NCBI GenBank assembly: GCA_902491575.1
Contig: CABUID010000023.1
Coordinates: 1-22,983, forward strand
Origin: an uncultured Bacillota bacterium
GTDB lineage: Bacteria > Bacillota_I > Bacilli_A > RFN20 > CAG-631
Length of the DNA: 22,983 nucleotides
Direction of reading: 5' to 3'
Positions 15,611 to 22,911 of the stretch are shown here, piece after piece (position 1 is the stretch's first letter; each line of letters opens with the position of its first letter). The position numbers and the translations under genes are program-made. The notes beneath the pieces are model-generated. The model had not been told where the DNA came from and ran no database searches. It was given only the letters and a program-made list of their open reading frames with translations.

Positions 15611-16166
15611 TGAACATAAAGTTCAAGAATATAGAGAACTTTTAAAAAATATGGATATTCATTGTTATTCTTTAAAAGATTTAAATATCCATTGTGAAGC
15701 AGAAGAAACTGGAAAAACATTTCATGAAAACTCATTCATCAAGGCAAACGCTATTGCTAAATATACTACTAAAACGATTATAGCAGATGATTCAGGACTC
15801 ATTATTGATGCTTATCCTGAATTGCTTGGTATCTATTCGCATCGTTTTTTAAAAGAAGCAAGTTATGAGGAAAAATGTAAGGAAATTTTAAAACGGCTAA
15901 AAAATAAAGTAAGAACAGCTCGCTTTGTATGTAGTATTACTCTTTTAAATTTTGAAAAACAACCTGTTCAATTTGAAGGTATTTGTGAAGGAGTTATAGC
16001 GGATGAATATAAAGGGCAAAATGGTTTTGGTTATGATCCAATTTTTATTCCAAATGGATACAAATTGACAATGGGCGAATTATCTTTTGATGAAAAAAAT
16101 AAAATTTCTCATCGAGGAATAGCAAGTAATCAATTAATTCAATATTTAAATGAATTCTTAAAGTGA
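15585..16166 (+). CDS. rdgB: XTP/dITP pyrophosphatase (RdgB/HAM1 family)
   Basis: A 193-residue protein of normal length. It hydrolyses non-canonical purine nucleoside triphosphates (XTP, dITP, ITP) to monophosphates and keeps them out of DNA and RNA. Motifs: ATNNEHKVQE at 6-15, E41, IADDSGLIIDA (66-76, acidic metal-binding residues), GIYSHRF (82-88), NGFGYDPIF and SHRGIA near the C-terminus. ATG 15585 lies inside the 3' end of mnmM behind GAAAGGAAAT. surE follows 7 bases later, so the operon is tightly packed. Confidence 0.95.
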   Translation: MEIVIATNNEHKVQEYRELLKNMDIHCYSLKDLNIHCEAEETGKTFHENSFIKANAIAKYTTKTIIADDSGLIIDAYPELLGIYSHRFLKEASYEEKCKEILKRLKNKVRTARFVCSITLLNFEKQPVQFEGICEGVIADEYKGQNGFGYDPIFIPNGYKLTMGELSFDEKNKISHRGIASNQLIQYLNEFLK

Positions 16167-16173
16167 GGTAATT

Positions 16174-16890
16174 ATGAAAATATTACTAACAAATGATGAT
16201 GGTATTTCATCAAACGGAATAAAAAAAATGGAAGATGTTTTAAAAAAATATGGTGATGTTTATGTTGTAGCTCCTCGTCTAGAACAATCGGGTAAAAGTT
16301 GTTCGATTCAAGCACATAAAGGAGTAAATGTGGATATCATGGATGAAAGACATATCCAAGTAGAGGGCTCTCCTGTTGATTGTGTGGAAGTGGGATTTGC
16401 ATTAACCAACCTTTCCTTTGATATCGTTGTATCGGGTTGTAATAATGGTCATAATTTAGCAAATGATGTCATGTATTCAGGTACTTGCGGTGCATGTATT
16501 CAAGCATTATTTACCAATACCAAAGCAATTGCCTTTTCTTGTTTTAATGAAAATTATTTTTATCAAATTGATGAAGAAGTGCCTAAAGTAATGGATTTTA
16601 TTTTAAAAAACAAAATTTTATCGAGTAAATATTTTTTAAATGTAAATTTTCCTACTACAAAGCAAAGTAAAGGAATCAAAATTACAAAAATTGAAGAACC
16701 TATTTATGAAAAATATCGTTCAGTCTTAATTGATAGACAATGTATTGTCAATCGTAAGAATATAACAAAAAATATGGATGAAGATAGTGATGTATATGCA
16801 ATAAACAATGGATATATTTCCATCACACCTTTATCGCAAACAAATTATAAAGACCAATATTATGAATTTTTAAAAAATAGAGTAAAATAA
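16174..16890 (+). CDS. surE: 5'-nucleotidase SurE
   Basis: A 238-residue metal-dependent nucleoside monophosphatase. It shows the family's NDDG (7-10, metal-binding D8 and D9), APRLEQSGKS with the conserved Ser39, SGCNNGHN (87-94, metal-binding Asn; usually SGIN.G.N) and MYSGTCGACIQA. Ribosome site GTGAGG upstream of ATG 16174. It is the last gene of the mnmM-rdgB-surE operon. Pairing with a nucleotide-pool pyrophosphatase suggests a shared role in nucleotide clean-up (inference). I see no hairpin terminator directly after it, only a T-run. Confidence 0.95.
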   Translation: MKILLTNDDGISSNGIKKMEDVLKKYGDVYVVAPRLEQSGKSCSIQAHKGVNVDIMDERHIQVEGSPVDCVEVGFALTNLSFDIVVSGCNNGHNLANDVMYSGTCGACIQALFTNTKAIAFSCFNENYFYQIDEEVPKVMDFILKNKILSSKYFLNVNFPTTKQSKGIKITKIEEPIYEKYRSVLIDRQCIVNRKNITKNMDEDSDVYAINNGYISITPLSQTNYKDQYYEFLKNRVK

Positions 16891-16898
16891 TATTTTTT

Positions 16899-16928
16899 TT
16901 GTTTAAAAAGTGTTATGATTAATATAAT
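16899..16928 (+). promoter_or_regulatory. Promoter region of mgtE
   Basis: Two overlapping options. TTGTTT (16899-16904) with TATAAT (16923-16928), spacer 18; or an extended -10 TGTTATGAT at 16911-16919. Either gives a leader of about 140 bases before mgtE. Confidence 0.5.
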
Positions 16929-16940
16929 AAAGTAATAAAG

Positions 16941-17074
16941 AAGAGGTGATGGAAAGAATGGACACGTCTGGTACAGTGAGTAAGTTTCAAAATACAAGTA
17001 GCAAAAAGATGTGTCTTTTCTTTTAAGTCATATTTCTTTTGCTACGAACGAAATTCAATTTTGGAGGAGTAGCA
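16941..17074 (+). promoter_or_regulatory. Structured 5' leader of mgtE, candidate attenuator
   Basis: Hairpin A: GACACGTCT (16961-16969) pairs with AGATGTGTC (17007-17015; nine pairs, one G-U), followed by TTTTCTTTT, so it looks like a terminator with a long loop. Hairpin B: GTAGCAAAA (16998-17006) pairs perfectly with TTTTGCTAC (17037-17045) and encloses the right arm of A. A and B cannot form together. A 22-codon ORF covers hairpin A. This arrangement fits transcription attenuation of a magnesium transporter gene. I find none of the conserved M-box (ykoK) sequence, so it would be a different kind of leader. Function is inferred from structure only. Confidence 0.5.
16958..17026 (+). CDS. Possible 22-residue leader peptide of mgtE
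   Basis: ATG 16958 with AAGAGGTG about 10 bases upstream; reads MDTSGTVSKFQNTSSKKMCL and two Phe, then TAA 17024-17026. It spans both arms of hairpin A, so a translating ribosome would stop that hairpin from forming. Short and without homologues I know; it may be chance. Confidence 0.35.
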   Translation: MDTSGTVSKFQNTSSKKMCLFF

Positions 17075-18433
17075 ATGGAAAATGAAAAAATTAAAGAATT
17101 AATTATCAATAAAAAAGCACGCGATTTTAAAATCGCCATTGAGGATTTAGAGTTTGTAGATATTGCAGCGATAATCGATGAACTTGATGATCAATATCAG
17201 GTTTTAGCCTTTCGAATGTTACCAAAAGATTGTGCAGCTGATGTTTTTTCTTATTTGCCTGTTCATACACAAGAACAAATCATTTCACATATTACAGATC
17301 GTGAAATAGCAAGTATCATTGAGGATTTGTATGTAGATGACGCAGTAGATTTATTAGATGAATTACCTGCCAATATTGTTGCGAAAGTATTAAAAAATGC
17401 AAAGCCGGAAACAAGAGCTATATTAAATCAATTTTTACACTATAATGAGTCTTCAGCAGGCTCAATTATGACGAGTGAATATATTGCTTTAAAAAAGAAT
17501 ATGACGGTAGAACAAGCCATAAAAAGAATTCGAAAAGTAGGCCAAGATAAAGAAGATATTTATACTTGTTATGTTATCGATTCTTCAAGACATTTAGAAG
17601 GGGTCATTTCTGCTAAAACACTTCTTCTAGCAGAGGATAATGCTATCATTGAAAATTTAATGGATAATTCTTTTATTTTTTGTAAAACATCGGATGATCA
17701 AGAAAGTGTTACAAAATTATTACAAAAATATGACCTACTTGCTTTACCTGTTGTCGACAATGAAAATCGTTTAGTAGGTATTATTACGATTGATGATGCT
17801 GTTGATATTATTCAAGAAGAAGCAGAAGAAGATTTTGAAAAGATGGCTGCGATGCTTCCTTCGGATAAACCTTATCTAGAAATGTCTGTTTTTTCATTAT
17901 ATAAAAATAGAATTATTTGGCTTTCCATTTTAATGATTACAGGTATGATAACTGGAGCGATTTTGGAAAGTTTTGAAGCGGCAATAGCTTCTTTACCTTT
18001 ACTGGTTGCTTTTTTACCAATGTTAAATGATACAGGAGGTAATTCAGGTTCACAAGCAGCTACGATGTGTATTCGTGGATTAACCACTGGAGAAGTCACA
18101 CCTAAGCAATGGTATAAAATCTGGTGGAAAGAATTTAGAGTTTCTTTATTAGTATCTATTTCTTTAGCTTTATTTAATTTTGCACGTATTTTGATTTTTC
18201 AAGATGAACCTATGGAAATTCGGCTCAAATATGCGTTAGTTGTATGTATAACGTTAATTTTAACAGTTATCCTTGCAAAATCAATTGGCGCATTATTACC
18301 ATTATTAGCAAAAAAATTAAGATTAGATCCAGCGGTTTGCGCCGCTCCTATGATTACAACAATTGTGGATTGTTGTACTATATTAATCTATTTTGGTATA
18401 GCCTGCAGTGTTTTTTCAAATCTATTAGGCTAA
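17075..18433 (+). CDS. mgtE: Magnesium transporter MgtE
   Basis: A 452-residue protein. ATG 17075 follows TTGGAGGAG; an earlier in-frame TTG overlaps the leader hairpin. Domains: N-terminal superhelical MgtE_N (about 15-125, with VDDAVDLLDELPANIV), two CBS domains (about 130-255, SAGSIMTSEYIAL...), a connecting helix, then five membrane helices from about 272. The pore signature LPMLNDTGGNSGSQA is present. The family is a Mg2+-gated Mg2+ channel: Mg2+ bound by the acidic N and CBS domains closes the pore. The gene stands alone with a structured leader that may sense Mg2+ or translation. Confidence 0.96.
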   Translation: MENEKIKELIINKKARDFKIAIEDLEFVDIAAIIDELDDQYQVLAFRMLPKDCAADVFSYLPVHTQEQIISHITDREIASIIEDLYVDDAVDLLDELPANIVAKVLKNAKPETRAILNQFLHYNESSAGSIMTSEYIALKKNMTVEQAIKRIRKVGQDKEDIYTCYVIDSSRHLEGVISAKTLLLAEDNAIIENLMDNSFIFCKTSDDQESVTKLLQKYDLLALPVVDNENRLVGIITIDDAVDIIQEEAEEDFEKMAAMLPSDKPYLEMSVFSLYKNRIIWLSILMITGMITGAILESFEAAIASLPLLVAFLPMLNDTGGNSGSQAATMCIRGLTTGEVTPKQWYKIWWKEFRVSLLVSISLALFNFARILIFQDEPMEIRLKYALVVCITLILTVILAKSIGALLPLLAKKLRLDPAVCAAPMITTIVDCCTILIYFGIACSVFSNLLG

Positions 18434-18479
18434 TTCATTATTCGACTTTATTTTGCATATTATAGTATGGGTGAATTTT

Positions 18480-18857
18480 ATGGATAAATTAGATGAGTTT
18501 AAAGCTTTCATTAAAGACAAACCATATTTAGCAAATAAAGTGAAAGATGGCACTTTTACATGGCAAACTTTGTATGAAACTTATGATATGTTTGGCGCCG
18601 ACCATGAATTTTTTAAAGATGAGAGTAAAGAAAGTAAAACAGAACAAATAAATAATGAAACTACAGAGTCAGGAACAGGAGACAATATCAATCGTTTTTT
18701 TAAACAATTACAAAAAGTAGATACAAAAAAAATTAGTGATGGATTAGAGAATGTTAAAAAAATTGTAGGATTAATTGATGAATTTCGTCCAAATATTTCA
18801 AGTAGTAGCAAATTAGCTTCAAGTAGAATTAAACCATTTAGAAAGTATAATGATTAA
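18480..18857 (+). CDS. ylbD: YlbD-like spore coat protein
   Basis: A 125-residue protein. ATG 18480 follows GGGTGA by 6 bases. The N-terminus LDEFKAFIKDKPYLANKVKDG then TWQTLYETYDMFGADHEF matches the YlbD coat-protein pattern (short N-terminal domain with an F..F...P.L...V..G...WQ..Y..). The middle is a Glu/Lys/Ser-rich linker and the end is basic. It starts the cluster ylbD-ylbE-ylbF-rsmD, the Bacillus order, which supports the assignment. Overlap with mgtE is absent (46 bases between them) and no terminator is seen, so read-through is possible. Confidence 0.75.
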   Translation: MDKLDEFKAFIKDKPYLANKVKDGTFTWQTLYETYDMFGADHEFFKDESKESKTEQINNETTESGTGDNINRFFKQLQKVDTKKISDGLENVKKIVGLIDEFRPNISSSSKLASSRIKPFRKYND

Positions 18858-18859
18858 GT

Positions 18860-19075
18860 ATGAGAAGTGAAATTATCTATCAATTAAATAGTGATGAAGA
18901 TTATTATTATTACATGCGTGAAAATCCGATATGGCATAAAATATTGTCTATCTATCCTGACCGATTAAAAGATTTTTTAAGTGATTATAAAGTAGCAAGA
19001 AAGAAAAGACCTATCGATAAGATAGATGATATTAATGCCATGTTAAATTTGGCAGAAACATTTTTGAAAAAATAA
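18860..19075 (+). CDS. ylbE: YlbE-like protein
   Basis: A 71-residue protein of unknown function, two bases after ylbD. The ENPIWHKILSIYPDRL block (about 21-36) corresponds to the EQP.W...LSR.P..L block of YlbE, and the C-terminal helix DDINAMLNLAETFLKK matches the M.....L.M end. No ribosome site is obvious apart from AAAGTATAATGAT at the ylbD end, so translation may be coupled. Position between ylbD and ylbF agrees with Bacillus. Family assignment from motif memory and synteny. Confidence 0.75.
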   Translation: MRSEIIYQLNSDEDYYYYMRENPIWHKILSIYPDRLKDFLSDYKVARKKRPIDKIDDINAMLNLAETFLKK

Positions 19076-19085
19076 AGGAAGAAAT

Positions 19086-19430
19086 ATGGAAAAAATACAA
19101 CAATTAGCTTTTGACTTACATGATCAATTAATGAATAGTGCTGAATTTCTTTTATTAAAAGAAAAAGAACAAATAATGTTTCAAAATGAAACCAGTAAAA
19201 ATTTAATAGAATCTTATCAGTATTCTGTTCAAGAATATGGATGTCAACGAAATGAAGAAAATTTAAAAAAAATGCATTTAGCTAAATTAGCTATGGATAA
19301 CAATTCTATGATTCAAGAATATAAAAAAGCTTATAAAAATTATCAGATTTTGGTTGGTGAAATAACAGATATTTTATTTGATGGCTTTTCAACTTCTTCT
19401 TTAATTGATAAAATAATAAGAGCCAAATGA
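19086..19430 (+). CDS. ylbF: YlbF/RicF family protein
   Basis: A 114-residue, mostly helical protein of the YlbF/YmcA family: LAFDLHDQLMNSAEFLLLKEKEQIM at the start and a long central helical hairpin. In Bacillus RicF (YlbF) joins RicA and RicT in an Fe-S-bearing complex that guides RNase Y and affects competence, biofilm and sporulation. Here the protein ends at IIRAK and has only one Cys, so the cysteine-bearing C-terminal tail of longer relatives is missing; Fe-S binding by this subunit is doubtful. Ribosome site AAAGGAAG upstream of ATG 19086. ylbG, next in Bacillus, is absent. Confidence 0.75.
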   Translation: MEKIQQLAFDLHDQLMNSAEFLLLKEKEQIMFQNETSKNLIESYQYSVQEYGCQRNEENLKKMHLAKLAMDNNSMIQEYKKAYKNYQILVGEITDILFDGFSTSSLIDKIIRAK

Positions 19431-19440
19431 TTTGGCTCTT
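19418..19440. terminator. Perfect hairpin over the ylbF stop codon, no T-run
   Basis: AAGAGCCAAA (19418-19427), TGA stop as loop, TTTGGCTCTT (19431-19440): a perfect 10-bp palindromic stem. No T-run follows on the plus strand, so it may be a weak terminator, an RNA processing site or a 3'-end stabiliser. Confidence 0.5.
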
Positions 19441-19521
19441 AATGAAGAAGCAATTGCGGGGGAAAATTAATTACTTCACAGATAGTATTGCTCATTTTAT
19501 GATATTTATACGGAGAAAAAT

Positions 19522-20064
19522 ATGAGAATTGTTTCGGGAAAATTTAAAAGTCGTATTCTAAAAGCTCCTATAGGTTTTCAAACTAGACCAAGTAGTGATA
19601 AAACACGGGAGTCTATTTTTAATATGTTAGCACCTTATTTATATAAAGCAAATATTTTAGATTTATTTTCAGGTAGTGGTGCATTAGGGATTGAAGCGAT
19701 CTCTCGTGGGGCAGACAAAGTAACTTTTATCGATTGTGATGTCCATGCCATTCAATGCATTAAAGAAAATATTTCATCTTTAAAAATAGAGGATCAATGT
19801 GAAATCATACAAGATGACTTTTCAATAATTTCATCATTAAAAGGAAAAAAATTTCATATCATTTTATTGGATCCACCATATGCTATGGATATTTTTTATG
19901 AAGTATTACACCTTATTGAAGAAAATCAACTTTTAGCATCAAATGGGATAATCGTCTATGAATCCAATGAGCAACATTATTTAAAAAACGAAATAAAAGG
20001 CTATCGTTTAAAAGTAAAAAAATATGGTATAGCTTATGTAAGTGTTTTATTTAAAATCCAATAA
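19522..20064 (+). CDS. rsmD: 16S rRNA (guanine966-N2)-methyltransferase RsmD
   Basis: A 180-residue class I methyltransferase, normal length. It opens with the family signature MRIVSGKFKSR, then TRPSSDKTRESIFNML, the SAM site ILDLFSGSGALGIEA (45-59), and the catalytic DPPY (117-120). It methylates N2 of a guanine in helix 31 of 16S rRNA. ACGGAG lies upstream of ATG 19522. In Bacillus the orthologue ylbH is followed by coaD and ylbJ; here coaD is missing and ylbJ is convergent, its stop overlapping the last 14 bases of rsmD. Confidence 0.95.
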   Translation: MRIVSGKFKSRILKAPIGFQTRPSSDKTRESIFNMLAPYLYKANILDLFSGSGALGIEAISRGADKVTFIDCDVHAIQCIKENISSLKIEDQCEIIQDDFSIISSLKGKKFHIILLDPPYAMDIFYEVLHLIEENQLLASNGIIVYESNEQHYLKNEIKGYRLKVKKYGIAYVSVLFKIQ

Positions 20065-20980
20065 AAACTGCATAGAATATCGTATAAATTATGGAAGAAA
20101 TTATACAAATTGTTATTCTTGAGGATAACAATTTTTTCATTTTTATTTTCGTATCTTTAAGATAATAATAAGATTGAAATAAAATAGAAAGTGAACTAAA
20201 ACTTAAAATGTTCATTAACAAAAGATAATCCCAAAAGCTTTTATGATCTTGACTTAATATTTCAATGGACGAACTAGAAAATTCTAAAAGGCCACTGATG
20301 ACTGTAATAATTTGGGGGTTTTTAATAAAAATTTGCATATTTGCAGAAATCAATCTAAAAAACAAAATACAAAAAGAAATCGAAAAAATAGAGGATATAG
20401 AATTTTGCATAACCGTAAAATAAATGGATGTAAATTGATTTTCTTTGATAATGGTAGGGGCAATCATTTTTTCTTCATCTTGATATTTTTTTAAAAATGA
20501 AGTAAAAAATAAAACTAAAAAGGAAGATAAGTATAAAGCAATGATATTTAATATAAAAAGTTTATCTAAGGATTTTAAAGAAATAAAAAGAAAACTAAAA
20601 GAAGGGAAAAAAGTTGAAATAATTAAACGTTCAGCTTCTTTTAAACTAATTTTATTTTCTTTTAAAAAACTTGCGGTTAAAATAGCACTATATGGAAATC
20701 CTCCCAGTAAGGAAGCGATGACACAAGTGATGCCATAACCAGAAAGTTTAAATAATTTACCTATAGGTTTAAATAAAAGAGAAAGATAATCAATACAGTT
20801 ACTTAATAAAATAAAGTTAATAAAAATCATAAAAGGAAATAAAGATGGCAATATAACTTTTAAAATAAATAAAAGAGTTTCATTAAAAGTATTTGTAGTT
20901 ATTGATGAATAGTAAAAGATTAAAAATGTAAAGAATAAAATACCACTATTTAAAAGTATGTTATTAATATTTTTTTTCAT
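20051..20980 (-). CDS. ylbJ: Sporulation integral membrane protein YlbJ
   Basis: A 309-residue protein with about eight hydrophobic helices (for example residues 10-27, 33-58, 84-105). The SLFPFMIFINFIL, KPIGKLFKLSGYG and SLLGGFPYSAILTASF blocks are the typical YlbJ pattern of the nucleoside-recognition (Gate) family. In Bacillus YlbJ is made in the mother cell and is needed for resistant spores. ATG 20980 has only a weak ribosome site. It lies downstream of rarA on the same strand, but the rarA terminator falls in the 38-base gap, so its own promoter is likely; I could not identify one. It is inverted relative to Bacillus. Confidence 0.88.
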   Translation of the reverse strand: MKKNINNILLNSGILFFTFLIFYYSSITTNTFNETLLFILKVILPSLFPFMIFINFILLSNCIDYLSLLFKPIGKLFKLSGYGITCVIASLLGGFPYSAILTASFLKENKISLKEAERLIISTFFPSFSFLFISLKSLDKLFILNIIALYLSSFLVLFFTSFLKKYQDEEKMIAPTIIKENQFTSIYFTVMQNSISSIFSISFCILFFRLISANMQIFIKNPQIITVISGLLEFSSSSIEILSQDHKSFWDYLLLMNILSFSSLSILFQSYYYLKDTKIKMKKLLSSRITICIISSIIYTIFYAVFIGF

Positions 20981-20999
20981 AGTAAAGATTATGCAAAGT

Positions 21000-21024
21000 C
21001 AAAAAAAAATAGCACAAGCTATTT
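21000..21024 (-). terminator. Intrinsic terminator of rarA
   Basis: Read on the minus strand: AAATAGC (complement of 21018-21024), loop TTGT, GCTATTT (complement of 21007-21013), then a long T-run. The TAG stop of rarA (21019-21021) lies in the left arm. Confidence 0.85.
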
Positions 21025-22290
21025 CTTTGTTTGATATAATTCTTTTAAATTACTAGTTCTTTCGATTTTAGAAAGTCTTTCATAGTTTTTTATTAAAGAT
21101 AATTCATAAGGACCTGATTGATAATTTGGTTTATAAAATTTCATGTTTTTAATTAAAGAAGGTAAATATTGAATTTTTTCTACCACATCTAAACGATCAT
21201 AATCATATTGTTCATCCTTTGCCAAACCAACAGGTGTTAATTTTAAATATTCAGGTACTGAAAAATCATGTGTGTGAACTAAGTCCACCGCTGCATGAAT
21301 CGCATTATTGGCTGTTTTTGATTTGGGTGATAAAGCCAAATCCACTACTGCAAATCCTAATGGTATACTTCCCTCAGGAAAGCCAACGATTTTAGCTGTT
21401 TGGATAGCATTATAGGTTCGATCGACAGCAGCAGGATTGGCTAAGCCTATATCTTCATAAGCGGTTACTAATAGACGTCTTTCAATGGAATCCATATCTT
21501 CAGCAGCAATGAGTCTTGCTAAGTAAAATAATGCAGCATCGACATCGGAACCACGAATGGATTTTTGAAGAGCACTCACTGCATCGTAATGTCCATCTTC
21601 ATTTTTGTCAATTGTGGTATTCGCTTTTTGTACTACATTTTTAATCGTATCAAGAGTAATTAATTTGTCTTGTGCAGTTGAAAAAGCAGCAATTTCCAAT
21701 TTATTTAATGCAAAACGTAAATCGCCCCCAGAATAATTTGCTAATGCTTCTATGGCTTCTGTAGTTATCTTAAATTGGTTGTTTAATCCCTCTTTGATTA
21801 CTAAAGCGCGATTTAAGGCCTGAATAATATCTTCTTTTTTTAAAGGCTTAATTTCAATTAGTTGACAACGACTACGTATAGCACTATTAATAGAATGATA
21901 GGGATTACTGGTTGTAGCACCAATTAAAATGATTGTTCCATTTTCAATATGTGGGAGTAATATATCTTGTATATTTTTATTTAAGCGATGAACTTCATCA
22001 ATTATTAAAATAAAGGATTCATGCAACGAAGCTTCAAATATAGCTGCTTCAATATCTTTTTTAGAACAAATGACAGCATTTAGCATTGTATATTTGATTT
22101 TTAAAGTATTTGCAATGATTGTCGCAATCGTTGTTTTACCAGTACCTGGTTGCCCATAAAAAATCATGGAGCATAGGACATTACTATTTAACATGTTGGT
22201 TATGAATCGATCTTTCCCTAATATATGGGATTGACCTAAGACATCCTCAAGTTGTGTTGGACGAACACGATAAGCTAAAGGTTCTTTCAT
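21019..22290 (-). CDS. rarA: Replication-associated recombination protein RarA (MgsA)
   Basis: A 423-residue clamp-loader-like AAA+ ATPase. Start at the ATG at 22290, with AAAGGAGGGC 8 bases upstream; a TTG six bases earlier is less likely. Motifs: PLAYRVRPTQLEDVLGQSH at the start, Walker A GQPGTGKTT (46-54), Walker B IIDEVHR (96-102), sensor 1 GATTSNP and the arginine finger region SAIRSRCQ. A helical C-terminal MgsA domain follows (EDIGLANPAAVDR, GFPEGSIPLG, FYKPNYQSG). It acts at stalled replication forks with single-strand binding protein. Divergent from dtd. Confidence 0.96.
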   Translation of the reverse strand: MKEPLAYRVRPTQLEDVLGQSHILGKDRFITNMLNSNVLCSMIFYGQPGTGKTTIATIIANTLKIKYTMLNAVICSKKDIEAAIFEASLHESFILIIDEVHRLNKNIQDILLPHIENGTIILIGATTSNPYHSINSAIRSRCQLIEIKPLKKEDIIQALNRALVIKEGLNNQFKITTEAIEALANYSGGDLRFALNKLEIAAFSTAQDKLITLDTIKNVVQKANTTIDKNEDGHYDAVSALQKSIRGSDVDAALFYLARLIAAEDMDSIERRLLVTAYEDIGLANPAAVDRTYNAIQTAKIVGFPEGSIPLGFAVVDLALSPKSKTANNAIHAAVDLVHTHDFSVPEYLKLTPVGLAKDEQYDYDRLDVVEKIQYLPSLIKNMKFYKPNYQSGPYELSLIKNYERLSKIERTSNLKELYQTKK

Positions 22291-22317
22291 ATTCAAGCCC
22301 TCCTTTTGCTAACACTT

Positions 22318-22368
22318 ATTTTAATTGAAAAAAAGTTTCTTAGCAACCTATAAATATGATAATATAAT
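22318..22368. promoter_or_regulatory. Overlapping divergent promoters of rarA (minus) and dtd (plus)
   Basis: Minus strand: TTGCTA (complement of 22341-22346), 17-base spacer, TAAAAT (complement of 22318-22323). Plus strand: TTAGCA (22340-22345), 17-base spacer, TATAAT (22363-22368). The two -35 boxes use nearly the same bases, so the polymerases would compete. Confidence 0.55.
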
Positions 22369-22400
22369 AAATAATAAATTCTATAGGTAAGGAGGTAATT

Positions 22401-22856
22401 ATGAAAGTAGTCATACAAGTAGTAGATCATGCAAGCGTATCCGTATTATCAAAAAAAATTAATGAAATAAAAAAAGGTTATTTAATATTGATAGGCATTG
22501 ATAAGGAAGATAATGAAACGATTGTTCAGAAAATGGCTAAAAAGATTTATGAATTACGAATTAATAAAGATGAAAATGATAAAACAAATCTTTCTATTCA
22601 GGATGTAGATGGAGAAATATTATCTATATCCCAATTTACTTTATGTGCCAACTTAGAATCTAGACGACCAAGTTTCTCTCATGCTGCAGATGCTATAACT
22701 GCTAAAAATCTTTATGAATTGTTCAATAAAGAGTTGAAAAGTTATGGAATAAATGTCAAAGAAGGTGTATTTGGTGCCGAGATGGAAATTTGCTTAACGA
22801 ATCATGGCCCTTTTACAATCGTATTAACTGAAAAAGATATTGAAAAAAGAAAATAA
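22401..22856 (+). CDS. dtd: D-aminoacyl-tRNA deacylase
   Basis: A 151-residue protein of usual length. It removes D-amino acids (and glycine mischarged on tRNA-Ala) from tRNA. The SQFTL motif at 77-81, RRPSF (88-92) and the NHGPFT block (134-139) carrying the Gly-Pro of the chiral proofreading site are visible; the last is NDGPVT in many relatives. TAAGGAGGTAATT precedes ATG 22401. In many Firmicutes dtd follows relA; here it stands alone between rarA and a ribosomal RNA operon promoter. Confidence 0.94.
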   Translation: MKVVIQVVDHASVSVLSKKINEIKKGYLILIGIDKEDNETIVQKMAKKIYELRINKDENDKTNLSIQDVDGEILSISQFTLCANLESRRPSFSHAADAITAKNLYELFNKELKSYGINVKEGVFGAEMEICLTNHGPFTIVLTEKDIEKRK

Positions 22857-22905
22857 AAAAAATAAAAAAAAGGTGTTGACAATTTATGCACACTTGTTGT
22901 ATTAT
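22857..22905 (+). promoter_or_regulatory. Strong promoter of a ribosomal RNA operon
   Basis: Perfect -35 TTGACA (22876-22881), 18-base spacer, -10 TATTAT (22900-22905). An A-rich tract (22857-22871) directly upstream resembles an UP element. It drives the leader below. Confidence 0.75.
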
Positions 22906-22911
22906 AAATAA

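Noticed and set aside
16941..17074. M-box (ykoK) magnesium riboswitch before mgtE
   Set aside because: The leader is too short and lacks the conserved M-box sequence blocks. It is reported instead as an unclassified leader.
18244..18465. 73-codon plus-strand frame inside the end of mgtE
   Set aside because: It is a different-frame shadow of the mgtE membrane domain, rich in Ile/Tyr/Ser, without a ribosome site.
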